Assembly (NCBI RefSeq): GCF_003289965.1
Contig: NZ_QMBQ01000006.1
Coordinates: 124,001-188,000 of the forward strand
Direction: 5' to 3'
DNA from: Mesorhizobium atlanticum
GTDB taxonomy: Bacteria > Pseudomonadota > Alphaproteobacteria > Rhizobiales > Rhizobiaceae
Length of the DNA stretch: 64,000 bases
Position 1 is the stretch's first letter. Every line of letters begins with the position of its first letter. Positions 33,392-41,290 of this stretch are shown one piece after another. Below the pieces are notes generated by a model. The model was given only the letters and a program-made list of their open reading frames with translations, ran no database searches and had not been told where the DNA came from. The position numbers were made by a program, and so were the translations under genes.

Positions 33392-34177
33392 ATGCGTATT
33401 GCACTGCGTATCGCGCTTGCCGCTTCGGCCGCGCTGCTGACACTTGGCGTCGCCCAGGCTCAGGAAAAGACCCTGAGGATCGGCACCGAAGGCGCGTACC
33501 CGCCCTTCAACAACCTGACTTCGGACGGCCAGCTGGTCGGCTTCGACATTGATATCGCCAAGGCGCTTTGCGACGAGATGAAGGTGAAGTGCACCTTCGT
33601 CGCGCAGGATTGGGACGGCATCATCCCGGCGCTCCAGGCCGGCAAGTTCGACGCCATCGTGGCCTCGATGTCGATCACGCCAGAGCGCCAGGAAAAGGTC
33701 GACTTCACCCACAAATACTACAACACCCCGTCGGCCATCGCCGTGCCGAAGGACTCGCCGCTCAAGGGCGTGACCAAGGAAGACCTCGCCGGCAAGAGCA
33801 TCGGCGTCGCCACCACGACCACGCATTACAACTACGCTTCCAAGACCTACACCGACAGCACCATCAAGGGCTATCCGAGCAGCCCCGAGGAGCAGGCCGA
33901 CCTCGCCAATGGCCGTCTCGACGCGATCGAGGACGACATCGTGGTGTTGCAGCAATGGCTGGATACGCCGGACGGCGCCTGCTGCAAGATCCTCGGCCAG
34001 CCATCGCCGCAGCCGGTCGAAATCTTCGGACCGGGCGCCGGCATTGCCGTGCGCAAGGGCGAGACCGATCTGGTCAACAAGCTGAACGCCGCCATTGACG
34101 CCATCCGCAAGAACGGAAAGTACAAGGAAATCAACGACAAGTACTTCAAGTTCGACGTCTACGGCGCCGAATCCTGA
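33392..34177 (+). CDS. Polar amino acid ABC transporter, binding protein
   Basis: Periplasmic solute-binding protein of family 3, closest in pattern to the lysine/arginine/ornithine and octopine/nopaline group. Signal peptide about 1-23 (LAASAALLTLGVAQAQE), then LRIGTEGAYPPFNNLTSDGQ, VGFDIDIAKALCDEMKVKC, DWDGIIPALQAGKFDAIVAS and MSITPERQEKVDF. The final segment has NGKYKEINDKYFKFD. Two permease genes follow on the same strand, but no ATPase gene. Exact ligand is not determinable. Confidence 0.92.
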   Translation: MRIALRIALAASAALLTLGVAQAQEKTLRIGTEGAYPPFNNLTSDGQLVGFDIDIAKALCDEMKVKCTFVAQDWDGIIPALQAGKFDAIVASMSITPERQEKVDFTHKYYNTPSAIAVPKDSPLKGVTKEDLAGKSIGVATTTTHYNYASKTYTDSTIKGYPSSPEEQADLANGRLDAIEDDIVVLQQWLDTPDGACCKILGQPSPQPVEIFGPGAGIAVRKGETDLVNKLNAAIDAIRKNGKYKEINDKYFKFDVYGAES

Positions 34178-34255
34178 TCGTTACGCCAAGGGCGGTGAGG
34201 CACTCCTCGCCGCCCCTCTCTTCTCCCGGGATCGCCACGGAGACACGACCCGTCA

Positions 34256-34972
34256 ATGCCGGCCCAAAGCATTTGGACACTTCTCAGCTGGGGACCGGAT
34301 GGCTGGAGTGACGACATTGCGTCTGGCGTCCTGGTCACCATCGTGCTGGCGCTCGCCACATTGCCGATCGGCCTGACGATCGGCTTCTTCGTCGCCTTCG
34401 CCAAGCAGCATGAAGAGCCCTCGCTGCGGCTCGCCGCCAACATCTACACCACGGTTTTCCGCGGCTTGCCGGAGCTGGTCACGCTCTTCCTGTTCTTCTT
34501 CGGCATGCCGCTTCTGCTGCAATACATCGTGCGGCTGTTCAATCCGAATGCCACGATCGACGTCAACAGCTTCATCGCCGGCATGATCGTGCTGTCGCTG
34601 ATCTTCTCCTCCTACGCCAGCGAGGTCTTCCTCTCCGCGTTTCGCGCCATTCCGAAAGGCCAGTATGAGGGCGGCTACGCCATCGGCCTGGGGAAATGGC
34701 AGACGATGCGGCTGATCATCCTGCCGCAGCTGATACGCATTGCCTTTCCCGGCCTCGAGAATTGCTGGCTGAGCCTGCTCAAGGACACCTCGCTGGTCTC
34801 GGTTGTCAATCTCGCTGAGACCTTGCGCCAATCCGGCGTGGCGGCGCGCGTCACCAAGCATGCCTTCCTGTTCTACAGCGTGGCGGCGCTGATCTTCCTG
34901 GCGCTGGCCATCCTGTCGTCGATCGCCACCGGCCAGATTCTGCGTCATCTCGGGCGGAGGGCGGTGCGATGA
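34256..34972 (+). CDS. Polar amino acid ABC transporter, permease 1 (HisQ/OccQ-like)
   Basis: Inner-membrane permease with about five helices and the family EAA loop EVFLSAFRAIPKGQYEGGYA then IGLGKWQTMRLIILPQ. The 238-residue length and the sequence FRGLPELVTLFLFFFGMPLL fit the HisQ/OccQ branch. The stop overlaps the next permease start by 4 bp. It forms a heterodimeric channel with the following gene product. Confidence 0.92.
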   Translation: MPAQSIWTLLSWGPDGWSDDIASGVLVTIVLALATLPIGLTIGFFVAFAKQHEEPSLRLAANIYTTVFRGLPELVTLFLFFFGMPLLLQYIVRLFNPNATIDVNSFIAGMIVLSLIFSSYASEVFLSAFRAIPKGQYEGGYAIGLGKWQTMRLIILPQLIRIAFPGLENCWLSLLKDTSLVSVVNLAETLRQSGVAARVTKHAFLFYSVAALIFLALAILSSIATGQILRHLGRRAVR

Positions 34973-35793
34973 GCGTCAGCCAGGCCATCGTCGTCGACAA
35001 GCCGCCCCCTCTGGCCCGCGGCTGGCCGCGCGCCCGCATCGTCGGCTACGCACTGGTCGGTGTATGGATCCTCTTCGGTCTCGGCATTGTCGCTTACCTC
35101 GTCTACGCCTGGAATCCTGAGTTCTTCGCCAGATACGCCCCGGCCTATCTGCAGGGCCTGGGAACGACCCTGGCGCTGGTGTCCATCTCGATGGTACTGG
35201 GAGCGATCTTCTCGCTGCCTGTCGCCTACGGCCGCATGTCGAAGAACTGGCTCCTTTCGGGGCTTGCCTATTGCTACGTCTATTTCTTCCGCGGCACGCC
35301 GCTGCTCGTGCAGACCTATCTCGTCTATTACGGCGTCGGTTCCTTCCGGCCGGAGCTGGAAACGGTAGGATTGTGGTGGTTCTTCCGCGAGGCCTTCTAT
35401 TGCGGTGTCTTTGCCTTCTCGCTCAACACCGCCGCCTACCAGGCCGAAATCCTGCGCGGCGCCATCGAAAGCGTGCCGCGCGGACAATGGGAGGGTGCGG
35501 CCTCGCTCGGCCTGCACAAATTGCAGACACTGCGCAAAGTGATCCTGCCGCAGGCAATCATCGTCGCGCTCAGGCCCTACGGCAACGAGCTCATCCTGAT
35601 GATCAAAGCCTCGGCAATCGTCGCCATCATCACCGTCTACGACCTGATGGGCAACGCCAAGCTCGCTTACGCCAAATCCTTCGACATCCAGGCCTATATC
35701 TGGGTCGCGATCGTCTACCTGGTGATGGTCGAAATCCTGCGCCACGGCATCGAATGGATCGAGCGCCGGATCACCGTCCACCTGCATCGATAG
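34969..35793 (+). CDS. Polar amino acid ABC transporter, permease 2 (HisM/OccM-like)
   Basis: Second permease subunit, 274 residues. Landmarks are FFRGTPLLVQTYLVYYG and the EAA loop AEILRGAIESVPRGQWEGAA then SLGLHKLQTLRKVILPQ. Its N-terminus carries a hydrophilic stretch before the first helix. Translation is coupled to permease 1 by ATGA. The next gene downstream is an unrelated dehydrogenase, so the nucleotide-binding subunit must come from another locus. Confidence 0.92.
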   Translation: MSVSQAIVVDKPPPLARGWPRARIVGYALVGVWILFGLGIVAYLVYAWNPEFFARYAPAYLQGLGTTLALVSISMVLGAIFSLPVAYGRMSKNWLLSGLAYCYVYFFRGTPLLVQTYLVYYGVGSFRPELETVGLWWFFREAFYCGVFAFSLNTAAYQAEILRGAIESVPRGQWEGAASLGLHKLQTLRKVILPQAIIVALRPYGNELILMIKASAIVAIITVYDLMGNAKLAYAKSFDIQAYIWVAIVYLVMVEILRHGIEWIERRITVHLHR

Positions 35794-35907
35794 ATCGAAA
35801 CCCTCCGGGTCTGTGCCAGTCGATGCCGCTTGCCGCGCCTTGACGAATTCGCTGCATGGCCTAGACGTTCCGACACTGAAATCTCTGTTTTGTTGGAAGG
35901 CAGGTCC

Positions 35908-36777
35908 ATGGCATCGGTTGCATTTCTCGGTCTTGGCGTCATGGGCTATCCGATGGCCGGGCACCTCAGGAACAAGGGCGGCCATGACGTCACCGTCTAC
36001 AACCGCACCAAGGCCAAGGCCGAGCAGTGGGTGGCCCAGCATGGCGGCAAACTGGCACTGACGCCAGCCGAGGCAGCAGAAGGCAAGGACTTCGTCTTCT
36101 CCTGCGTCGGCAATGATGACGATCTGCGCTCGGTCACCACCGGCGCGAACGGCGCCTTCGCCGCGATGAAGAAGGGTTCCGTCTTCATCGACAACACCAC
36201 CGCCTCGGCCGAAGTCGCGCGCGAGCTGGACGAAGCCGCGCGCAAAGCGGGCTTTTCCTTCCTCGACGCGCCAGTGTCCGGCGGCCAGGCCGGCGCCGAG
36301 AACGGCATGCTGACCGTCATGGTTGGTGGCGATGAGGCCGCGTTCGACAAGGCGAGGCCGGTAATCGACGCCTACGCTCGCATGGTCGGGTTGATGGGCC
36401 CGGCTGGCGCCGGCCAGCTGACGAAAATGATCAACCAGATCTGCATTGCCGGCCTCGTCCAAGGGCTGGCCGAAGGCATCCATTTCGGCAAGAAGGCCGG
36501 CCTCGACATCGAGAAGGTTGTCGAGGTGATATCCAAGGGAGCAGCCGGCTCCTGGCAGATGGAAAACCGCCACAAGACGATGAATGCCGGCAAATATGAT
36601 TTCGGCTTCGCCGTCGACTGGATGCGCAAGGATCTCGGCATCTGCCTGGCGGAGGCCAACCGCAACGGCGCCAAGCTGCCGGTGACGGCGCTTATCGACC
36701 AATTCTACAAGGATGTGCAGGACATGGGCGGCAAGCGCTGGGACACGTCCTCGCTTCTCGCCCGCCTGGAGCGCTAG
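35908..36777 (+). CDS. 3-hydroxyisobutyrate dehydrogenase family protein
   Basis: NAD(P)-dependent beta-hydroxyacid dehydrogenase. The Rossmann motif is VAFLGLGVMGYPMAGHL; the substrate-binding loop is FLDAPVSGGQAGAENGMLTV; and the catalytic Lys is in QLTKMINQICIAGLVQGLAE. The 289 residues fit the family, which includes hydroxyisobutyrate, tartronate semialdehyde and glyoxylate reductases, so the substrate is open. GGAAGG/AGG precedes the ATG. Confidence 0.88.
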   Translation: MASVAFLGLGVMGYPMAGHLRNKGGHDVTVYNRTKAKAEQWVAQHGGKLALTPAEAAEGKDFVFSCVGNDDDLRSVTTGANGAFAAMKKGSVFIDNTTASAEVARELDEAARKAGFSFLDAPVSGGQAGAENGMLTVMVGGDEAAFDKARPVIDAYARMVGLMGPAGAGQLTKMINQICIAGLVQGLAEGIHFGKKAGLDIEKVVEVISKGAAGSWQMENRHKTMNAGKYDFGFAVDWMRKDLGICLAEANRNGAKLPVTALIDQFYKDVQDMGGKRWDTSSLLARLER

Positions 36778-36785
36778 GCGTCGCA

Positions 36786-37490
36786 ATGCCCCTCCCCGAT
36801 CCAAGCTGGAGCGCCGACGACATCGTCGCGCACCTGCGTGCGATCGGCACTGAGGCGAACTTGGCAGGCATGGCGCGCTTCGGCATCAACACGGCGACCG
36901 CGCTTGGCATCGGCAATTCCGATTTGCGACCGCTGGCGCGCAAGCTCAAGAAGAACCACGAGCGATCGCTTCTGCTGTGGGACAGCGGCATTCGGGAGGC
37001 GCGGCTGGTGGCGGCCTTCACCGGCGAGCCGAGGAAGGTCGATATCGATCAATGCCGGCGCTGGGCCGCGGATTTCGACAGCTGGGAGATCGTCGACACT
37101 GTTGCCGACCTGTTTGCCGAAACGCCATTCTGGCGCGATCTGATCGACGAATTCGCTGAAGACGAACGCGAATTCGTCCGCCGCACCGCCTTTGCCATGC
37201 TGGCCTGGAGCGCGGTGCATCTGAAGAAAGAGCCGGACGCGACCTTCCTTGCCTATCTGCCGCTGATCGAGAAACATGCCCGCGATCCGCGTAATTTCGT
37301 CCGCAAGGCGGTCAATTGGGCGCTGCGGCAGATCGGCAAGCGCTCGGTGAGCCTGCACGCCCCTGCCCTTGCGCTGGCGGAAAAACTGGCGGCATCGTCC
37401 GACAGGACGGCGCGCTGGATCGGCAGGGATGCAGTGAAGGAACTGACGGATGCCAAACAGCTCGCGAGGCTCGCAGCCGCAAAAGCCTGA
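36786..37490 (+). CDS. DNA alkylation repair protein (AlkD-like)
   Basis: HEAT-repeat DNA glycosylase of the AlkD family, 234 residues, which excises N3- and N7-alkylpurines. Characteristic parts are GINTATALGIGNSDLRPLAR, HERSLLLWDSGIREARLVA and DRDLID-like WRDLIDEFAEDEREFVRRTA, followed by FVRKAVNWALRQIGKRS. The active-site residues (Trp, Asp, Arg) fall in these segments. The gene starts 8 bp after the dehydrogenase stop and overlaps the downstream GNAT gene by 41 bp. Confidence 0.88.
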   Translation: MPLPDPSWSADDIVAHLRAIGTEANLAGMARFGINTATALGIGNSDLRPLARKLKKNHERSLLLWDSGIREARLVAAFTGEPRKVDIDQCRRWAADFDSWEIVDTVADLFAETPFWRDLIDEFAEDEREFVRRTAFAMLAWSAVHLKKEPDATFLAYLPLIEKHARDPRNFVRKAVNWALRQIGKRSVSLHAPALALAEKLAASSDRTARWIGRDAVKELTDAKQLARLAAAKA

Positions 37491-38028
37491 CCTGACCAGC
37501 ATCCGCTTTGTCGAGGTGACGCAAGAAACGCGGGACCGTTTCGAAGACCTGTTCGAGCAGCCCGGCGCGCCGAAATATTGCTGGTGCATGACCTGGCGCC
37601 ATTCCAGCCGCGAGCACATTGGGAACGACGAGAAGAAGCGCATGATGATGGCGCGCATCGGTGCCGGCACTCCCGTGGGCGTCGTCGCCGAGTTGGACGG
37701 CAAGCCGGTCGGCTGGTGCTCGGTCGCGCCGCGCGAGACCTACCGGAAGCTGTCAAAGCAGCAGGACGATAGCGAGACCGGCATATGGTCGATCGTCTGC
37801 TTCTATGTGCCGAGGGTCTTGCGCGGCCGCGGGCTGGCCTCCGCCCTGCTCGACGCCGCGATCGATCATGCCTTCAGCAAAGGCGCGCGCGTCATCGAGG
37901 CCTATCCCGTCGACGAGGCCGCGCCCAGCTATCGCTTCATGGGCTTTCGCGACATGTTCGTCGCGCGGGGCTTCCATGAAATCGGTACCGCCGGCACGCG
38001 CCGGCATATCATGCGGCTGGACCGCTGA
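37450..38028 (+). CDS. GNAT-family N-acetyltransferase
   Basis: A 192-residue acetyl-CoA-dependent transferase. The CoA-binding motif A is VPRVLRGRGLASALLDAAID, with VVAELDGKPVGWCSVAPRET as the preceding strands. An unusual cysteine/tryptophan stretch, KYCWCMTWRH, lies near residue 44. The start overlaps the end of alkD by 41 bp; GAAGGA upstream of the ATG supports it. Substrate is unknown, and the link to alkD may be only positional. Confidence 0.87.
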   Translation: MPNSSRGSQPQKPDLTSIRFVEVTQETRDRFEDLFEQPGAPKYCWCMTWRHSSREHIGNDEKKRMMMARIGAGTPVGVVAELDGKPVGWCSVAPRETYRKLSKQQDDSETGIWSIVCFYVPRVLRGRGLASALLDAAIDHAFSKGARVIEAYPVDEAAPSYRFMGFRDMFVARGFHEIGTAGTRRHIMRLDR

Positions 38029-38088
38029 GCGGGGCTGGTCACGACGCTTTTACTCGATTCCGCGAATCGGCTGGCGGAGGATGGAGCG

Positions 38089-38664
38089 ATGATGAGCATG
38101 CGTTTCAAATCATGGGCGGCGCTGGCGGCGGCGCTCGTGTTCGCGGCCACTGGAGCCGATGCCGCGGCCGATGTCGCGCATATCCTCTGGAAGGATCTGC
38201 GGCCCGCCGCGCAGGCGGTCGCCGAGGACGCGAACCTGCCGATGATCGCGGCAAAACTGCCCGACCACGGCGAGACTCTGTCGCTCAATCTCCAGGACAA
38301 GACGATACAATTAGCCGGCTATGCATTACCAGTCGATCGCGACGGCGACCTCGTCTACCAGTTCCTGCTGGTGCCGTGGACCGGCGCCTGCAGCCACATG
38401 CCGACGCCGCCGCCGAACCAGATCGTGCTGGTGACGCCGGCACATCCCTACACGATGAAAGAGGCCTATGAGCCGGTCGCCGTCACCGGTGTACTGAAGC
38501 CCGGCATGGAGAAGAGCCAGCTCTTCATTCTCGACGGCGTATCGATCGTCCAGTCGGGCTATACGGTACGCAAGGCGGAAGTAGCGAGCGTCGACAGCGT
38601 GCCGGACACGGTTGCCCTGCCGGTCAACTCGCCGTGGAGTTTCCTCAACAAGAAGAAGAACTAA
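38089..38664 (+). CDS. DUF3299 domain secreted protein
   Basis: A 191-residue exported protein with a DUF3299 domain. The signal peptide is about residues 1-26 (WAALAAALVFAATGADAAAD). The family motif is QFLLVPWTGACSHMPTPPPN, with IQLAGYALPVDRDGDL before it and VTGVLKPGMEKSQLFI after it. DUF3299 proteins are predicted periplasmic and may be linked to metal or lipoprotein export; function is not established. ATG at 38089 or 38092 is equally possible. Confidence 0.85.
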   Translation: MMSMRFKSWAALAAALVFAATGADAAADVAHILWKDLRPAAQAVAEDANLPMIAAKLPDHGETLSLNLQDKTIQLAGYALPVDRDGDLVYQFLLVPWTGACSHMPTPPPNQIVLVTPAHPYTMKEAYEPVAVTGVLKPGMEKSQLFILDGVSIVQSGYTVRKAEVASVDSVPDTVALPVNSPWSFLNKKKN

Positions 38665-38686
38665 CGCCCGGGATCTGGCATGAAGC

Positions 38687-39178
38687 TCACGCCGCGTTCG
38701 CGCCCGATTCCTTGTCCAGCACCATGTAATCCAGCGGGATTTCGGTCGTGTATTTGATCTGCTCCATGGCGAAGGACGAGGACACGTCGCGGATCTCGAT
38801 CTTGGCGATCAGCCGCTTGTAGAAGGCATCGTAAGCCGCAATGTCCGGAACCACCACGCGCAGCAGGTAATCGACGTCGCCGCTCATGCGGTAGAACTCG
38901 ACCACCTCCGGGAATTCCTGGATGACCTCGGAGAAGCGCCGCAGCCACTCATGGCTGTGCGAATTGGTGCGGATCGACACGAAGACGGTGACGCGCACAT
39001 TCACCTTCTCATGGTCGAGGATGGCGACGCGCCGCTTGATGACGCCCTCTTCCTCGAGCTTCTGGATACGTCGCCAGCACGGCGTGGTCGACAGGCCGAC
39101 TTTCTTGGCGACGTCAGCGACCGCCAGCGTGGCGTCCTCCTGCAGGAGGCGGAGAATTTTTCTATCAAGGCGATCCAT
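38687..39178 (-). CDS. Lrp/AsnC-family transcriptional regulator
   Basis: A 163-residue regulator with an N-terminal helix-turn-helix (LDRKILRLLQEDATLAVADV, KKVGLSTTPCWRRIQKLEEE) and a C-terminal RAM domain (about 70-150, VEFYRMSGDVDYLLRVVVPD). RAM domains bind amino acids. The start at 39178 is preceded by GGAG; a longer frame to 39232 is unlikely. It is the last gene of a minus-strand run from the nuclease gene. Target genes are unknown. Confidence 0.93.
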   Translation of the reverse strand: MDRLDRKILRLLQEDATLAVADVAKKVGLSTTPCWRRIQKLEEEGVIKRRVAILDHEKVNVRVTVFVSIRTNSHSHEWLRRFSEVIQEFPEVVEFYRMSGDVDYLLRVVVPDIAAYDAFYKRLIAKIEIRDVSSSFAMEQIKYTTEIPLDYMVLDKESGANAA

Positions 39179-39285
39179 GGGAAGCTCCAGGGGAATAGTT
39201 TGGCTATAATCCCTTTTATCGGAGCCTTTCACAAGAAAGAAATTCTGCCGAAGGCGGCAAAAGCGAGTGATATCTTGCGAGATCG

Positions 39286-39903
39286 CTAATTGATGCGATA
39301 GCGGATTTCCGACCTGAGGAAGGGCAGCAAATCCATTTCAAACCAGGGATTCTTCTTCAGCCAGCCGATATTTCGCCACGACGGATGCGGTAGAGGCAAC
39401 ACTTTTGGACCGGCCGGCGCATCCCAGACGGCGCGCCAATTCCTCACCGTATCCGTCAAGGACGCCGCGCGGGTCGTGCCCATATGCCAGGCCTGTGCAT
39501 AACCGCCGATGGTCAGCACCAGGTCGATCTGGGGCATCAGCGCCATCAGCTGAGCGCGCCAGGCCGGCGCGCACTCGCGGCGCGGCGGCAGGTCGCCGCC
39601 CTTGGCGTCCTGGCCGGGAAAGCAGAAGCCCATCGGCACGATGGCGAATTTTTCGGTGTTGTAGAACTCTTCGCTGCTGACGCCGAGCCAGCTTCTGAGA
39701 CGATCTCCGGAAGCGTCTGTGAAGGGCATGCCCGAGAGGTGAACCTTGGTGCCGGGCGCCTGGCTGGCGAGCAGGATGCGCGCGCTCGAGGACGGTCGCA
39801 ATACCGGGCGGGGCTCATGCGGCAAGGGCCGGCCAAGCGGCTGGTCGACGCAGATGCGGCAGGCCCGTACCCTGGCGGTGAGGCGCTCCAATGCTTCGCT
39901 CAT
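39286..39903 (-). CDS. Uracil-DNA glycosylase family protein
   Basis: A 205-residue UDG-superfamily protein. The N-terminal part has the CxxC-like RVRACRICVDQPLG, followed by ILLASQAPGTKVHLSGMPFT (motif 1) and YNTEKFAIVPMGFCFPGQDA. The C-terminal motif 2 is LPLPHPSWRNIGWLKKNPWF, with the catalytic-type His. This pattern fits the UdgX or family-4-like groups loosely; the cluster-binding cysteines are incomplete. A TTG start at 39921 would add six residues. It lies between Lrp and GST on the same strand. Confidence 0.75.
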   Translation of the reverse strand: MSEALERLTARVRACRICVDQPLGRPLPHEPRPVLRPSSSARILLASQAPGTKVHLSGMPFTDASGDRLRSWLGVSSEEFYNTEKFAIVPMGFCFPGQDAKGGDLPPRRECAPAWRAQLMALMPQIDLVLTIGGYAQAWHMGTTRAASLTDTVRNWRAVWDAPAGPKVLPLPHPSWRNIGWLKKNPWFEMDLLPFLRSEIRYRIN

Positions 39904-39931
39904 ATCGGGCGGACTATCCAATTTTCGTCGC

Positions 39932-40543
39932 TCAAGCCTTCGCGCTCGGCCGGCTCGTCAGCGCCCCGTACCAGCGCAGCACATTCGTGCATTCCTCTGG
40001 TACCTTGATGCGGGCTGGTTTCATGAAATCGATGGCGATCATGCCGGTGATGTCGGCAACCGAATAGGCATCGCCAGCGGCGAATTCGCGCTCCGCCAGT
40101 TCCTTGTCGAAGAGGCGCAGGAACTCGATCGCCTTCGGCTTGTTGGCCTCGCCCCATTCCGGGATCTGCGGCACTTCCCACTCCTTCATCGCCGGATGGA
40201 TGTGCCGGAACGCGGCGGCGACGCTGACCATGAGATTCAGTTCCAGGCGCCTTTGCCACATCTCGACTTTTGCCTTGCCGAGCGCGCCCTTGCCGAACAG
40301 CGCCGGCTCGGGGTGCAACTCCTCGAAATAGCGGCAGATGGCGATCGATTCGGTGATGATGGTGCCGTCGTCGAGCTCGAGCACCGGCAGGCGCCGCAGC
40401 GGATTGCGCTGCGCCACCTCTTCGCCGCGATGCTCCAGCGCGCCCATGTCGACGGGCACAAGCGGCACCGTCAGCCCCTTCTCGGCAAGGAAGACACGCA
40501 CACGCCGGGGATTGGGCGCGCGGCCGCCATCGAACAGCTTCAT
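39932..40543 (-). CDS. Glutathione S-transferase family protein
   Basis: A 203-residue GST with an N-terminal thioredoxin-like domain (MKLFDGGRAPNPRRVRVFLA, LPVLELDDGTIITESIAICR) and an all-helical C-terminal domain (about 85-200). The glutathione gamma-glutamyl site E-S of TIITES is present. The frame is open up to 40933, but that part only shadows the nuclease gene; GGAGG before the ATG at 40543 fixes the start. Substrate unknown. It is 48 bp downstream of the nuclease gene. Confidence 0.93.
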   Translation of the reverse strand: MKLFDGGRAPNPRRVRVFLAEKGLTVPLVPVDMGALEHRGEEVAQRNPLRRLPVLELDDGTIITESIAICRYFEELHPEPALFGKGALGKAKVEMWQRRLELNLMVSVAAAFRHIHPAMKEWEVPQIPEWGEANKPKAIEFLRLFDKELAEREFAAGDAYSVADITGMIAIDFMKPARIKVPEECTNVLRWYGALTSRPSAKA

Positions 40544-40590
40544 TCCATCCTCCAGCTTCTCCACCGGATCATAGGGCCCGGATACGCCCA

Positions 40591-41214
40591 TCACCAGAAG
40601 CGAAAGAACTCGCGCAACGCGTCGCCGAACGAGGCCAGCTTGCCGTGCTTTCGCTCGACCGGCGCATTGTGATGGCTGTCGCGCCAATCCTGTGGCGCCT
40701 CGAAGGTGCCTGCCCAGATGCCGACTTTGGCCGCTCTCGCCACCGCTTCCTCGGTCTCGAAGCCGCCGAAAGCAACAGCCCATCCGGCCTGCACCTGGGC
40801 CCGATTCAGGTCGGTGTCGCCTGCCTTGCAATCGCCGAGCAGCCGGCCGTAGCGGTCGCGCTGCCAGCCGCTGCAGGAAACAGGCCTGCCAGCGATGAGG
40901 CGCACCAGCGACTGCCGCGCCAGCTTGCCGCAAGGATAGTCGGCGCCGGGCTTCTGGCAGGTCTGCTGGTATTCCGGAGCGTCGATGCCGCGCATGCGGA
41001 TGCGCTCGGTCCCGAGCGTGATCGAATCGCCGTCATTGACGATCGCCGTGCCTTGCTCCCTGCGGGTCTCGAAACGATCGAGCCGCGCCGCCACCAGGAT
41101 CAGCAACCCGAGCAACAAGAAGGCCAGCCCATAGTCCAGCAGCTTGCGCCAGAGGCTGCGCGGCGGGCTTGCCGCATAGCGCCGGCGCGGTCCTCGCGGC
41201 CCGAAGCGGCTCAT
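40591..41214 (-). CDS. Membrane-anchored thermonuclease-family (SNase) protein
   Basis: A 207-residue protein with an N-terminal transmembrane anchor (about 27-44, LLDYGLAFLLLGLLILVAA) followed by a staphylococcal-nuclease-like OB fold. Segments are GDSITLGTERIRMRGIDAPE (Ca-binding/catalytic Asp and Arg), two cysteines in QKPGADYPCGK and RYGRLLGDCKAGDTDLNRAQ. These suggest a periplasmic, Ca2+-dependent nuclease, but catalytic competence was not verified residue by residue. Confidence 0.87.
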   Translation of the reverse strand: MSRFGPRGPRRRYAASPPRSLWRKLLDYGLAFLLLGLLILVAARLDRFETRREQGTAIVNDGDSITLGTERIRMRGIDAPEYQQTCQKPGADYPCGKLARQSLVRLIAGRPVSCSGWQRDRYGRLLGDCKAGDTDLNRAQVQAGWAVAFGGFETEEAVARAAKVGIWAGTFEAPQDWRDSHHNAPVERKHGKLASFGDALREFFRFW

Positions 41215-41290
41215 ATGGCAAACAGTCTCTTAATCATTCGAACGTAGCTTAACGAACTGAAAATCGCTGCGCGCAGAAATTGAAGTCCGT

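Noticed and set aside
40544..40933. N-terminal extension that would fuse sequence to the GST
   Set aside because: The extension is only an alternative frame of the nuclease gene. A GGAGG box and the family start at MKLFDGG define the GST at 40543.
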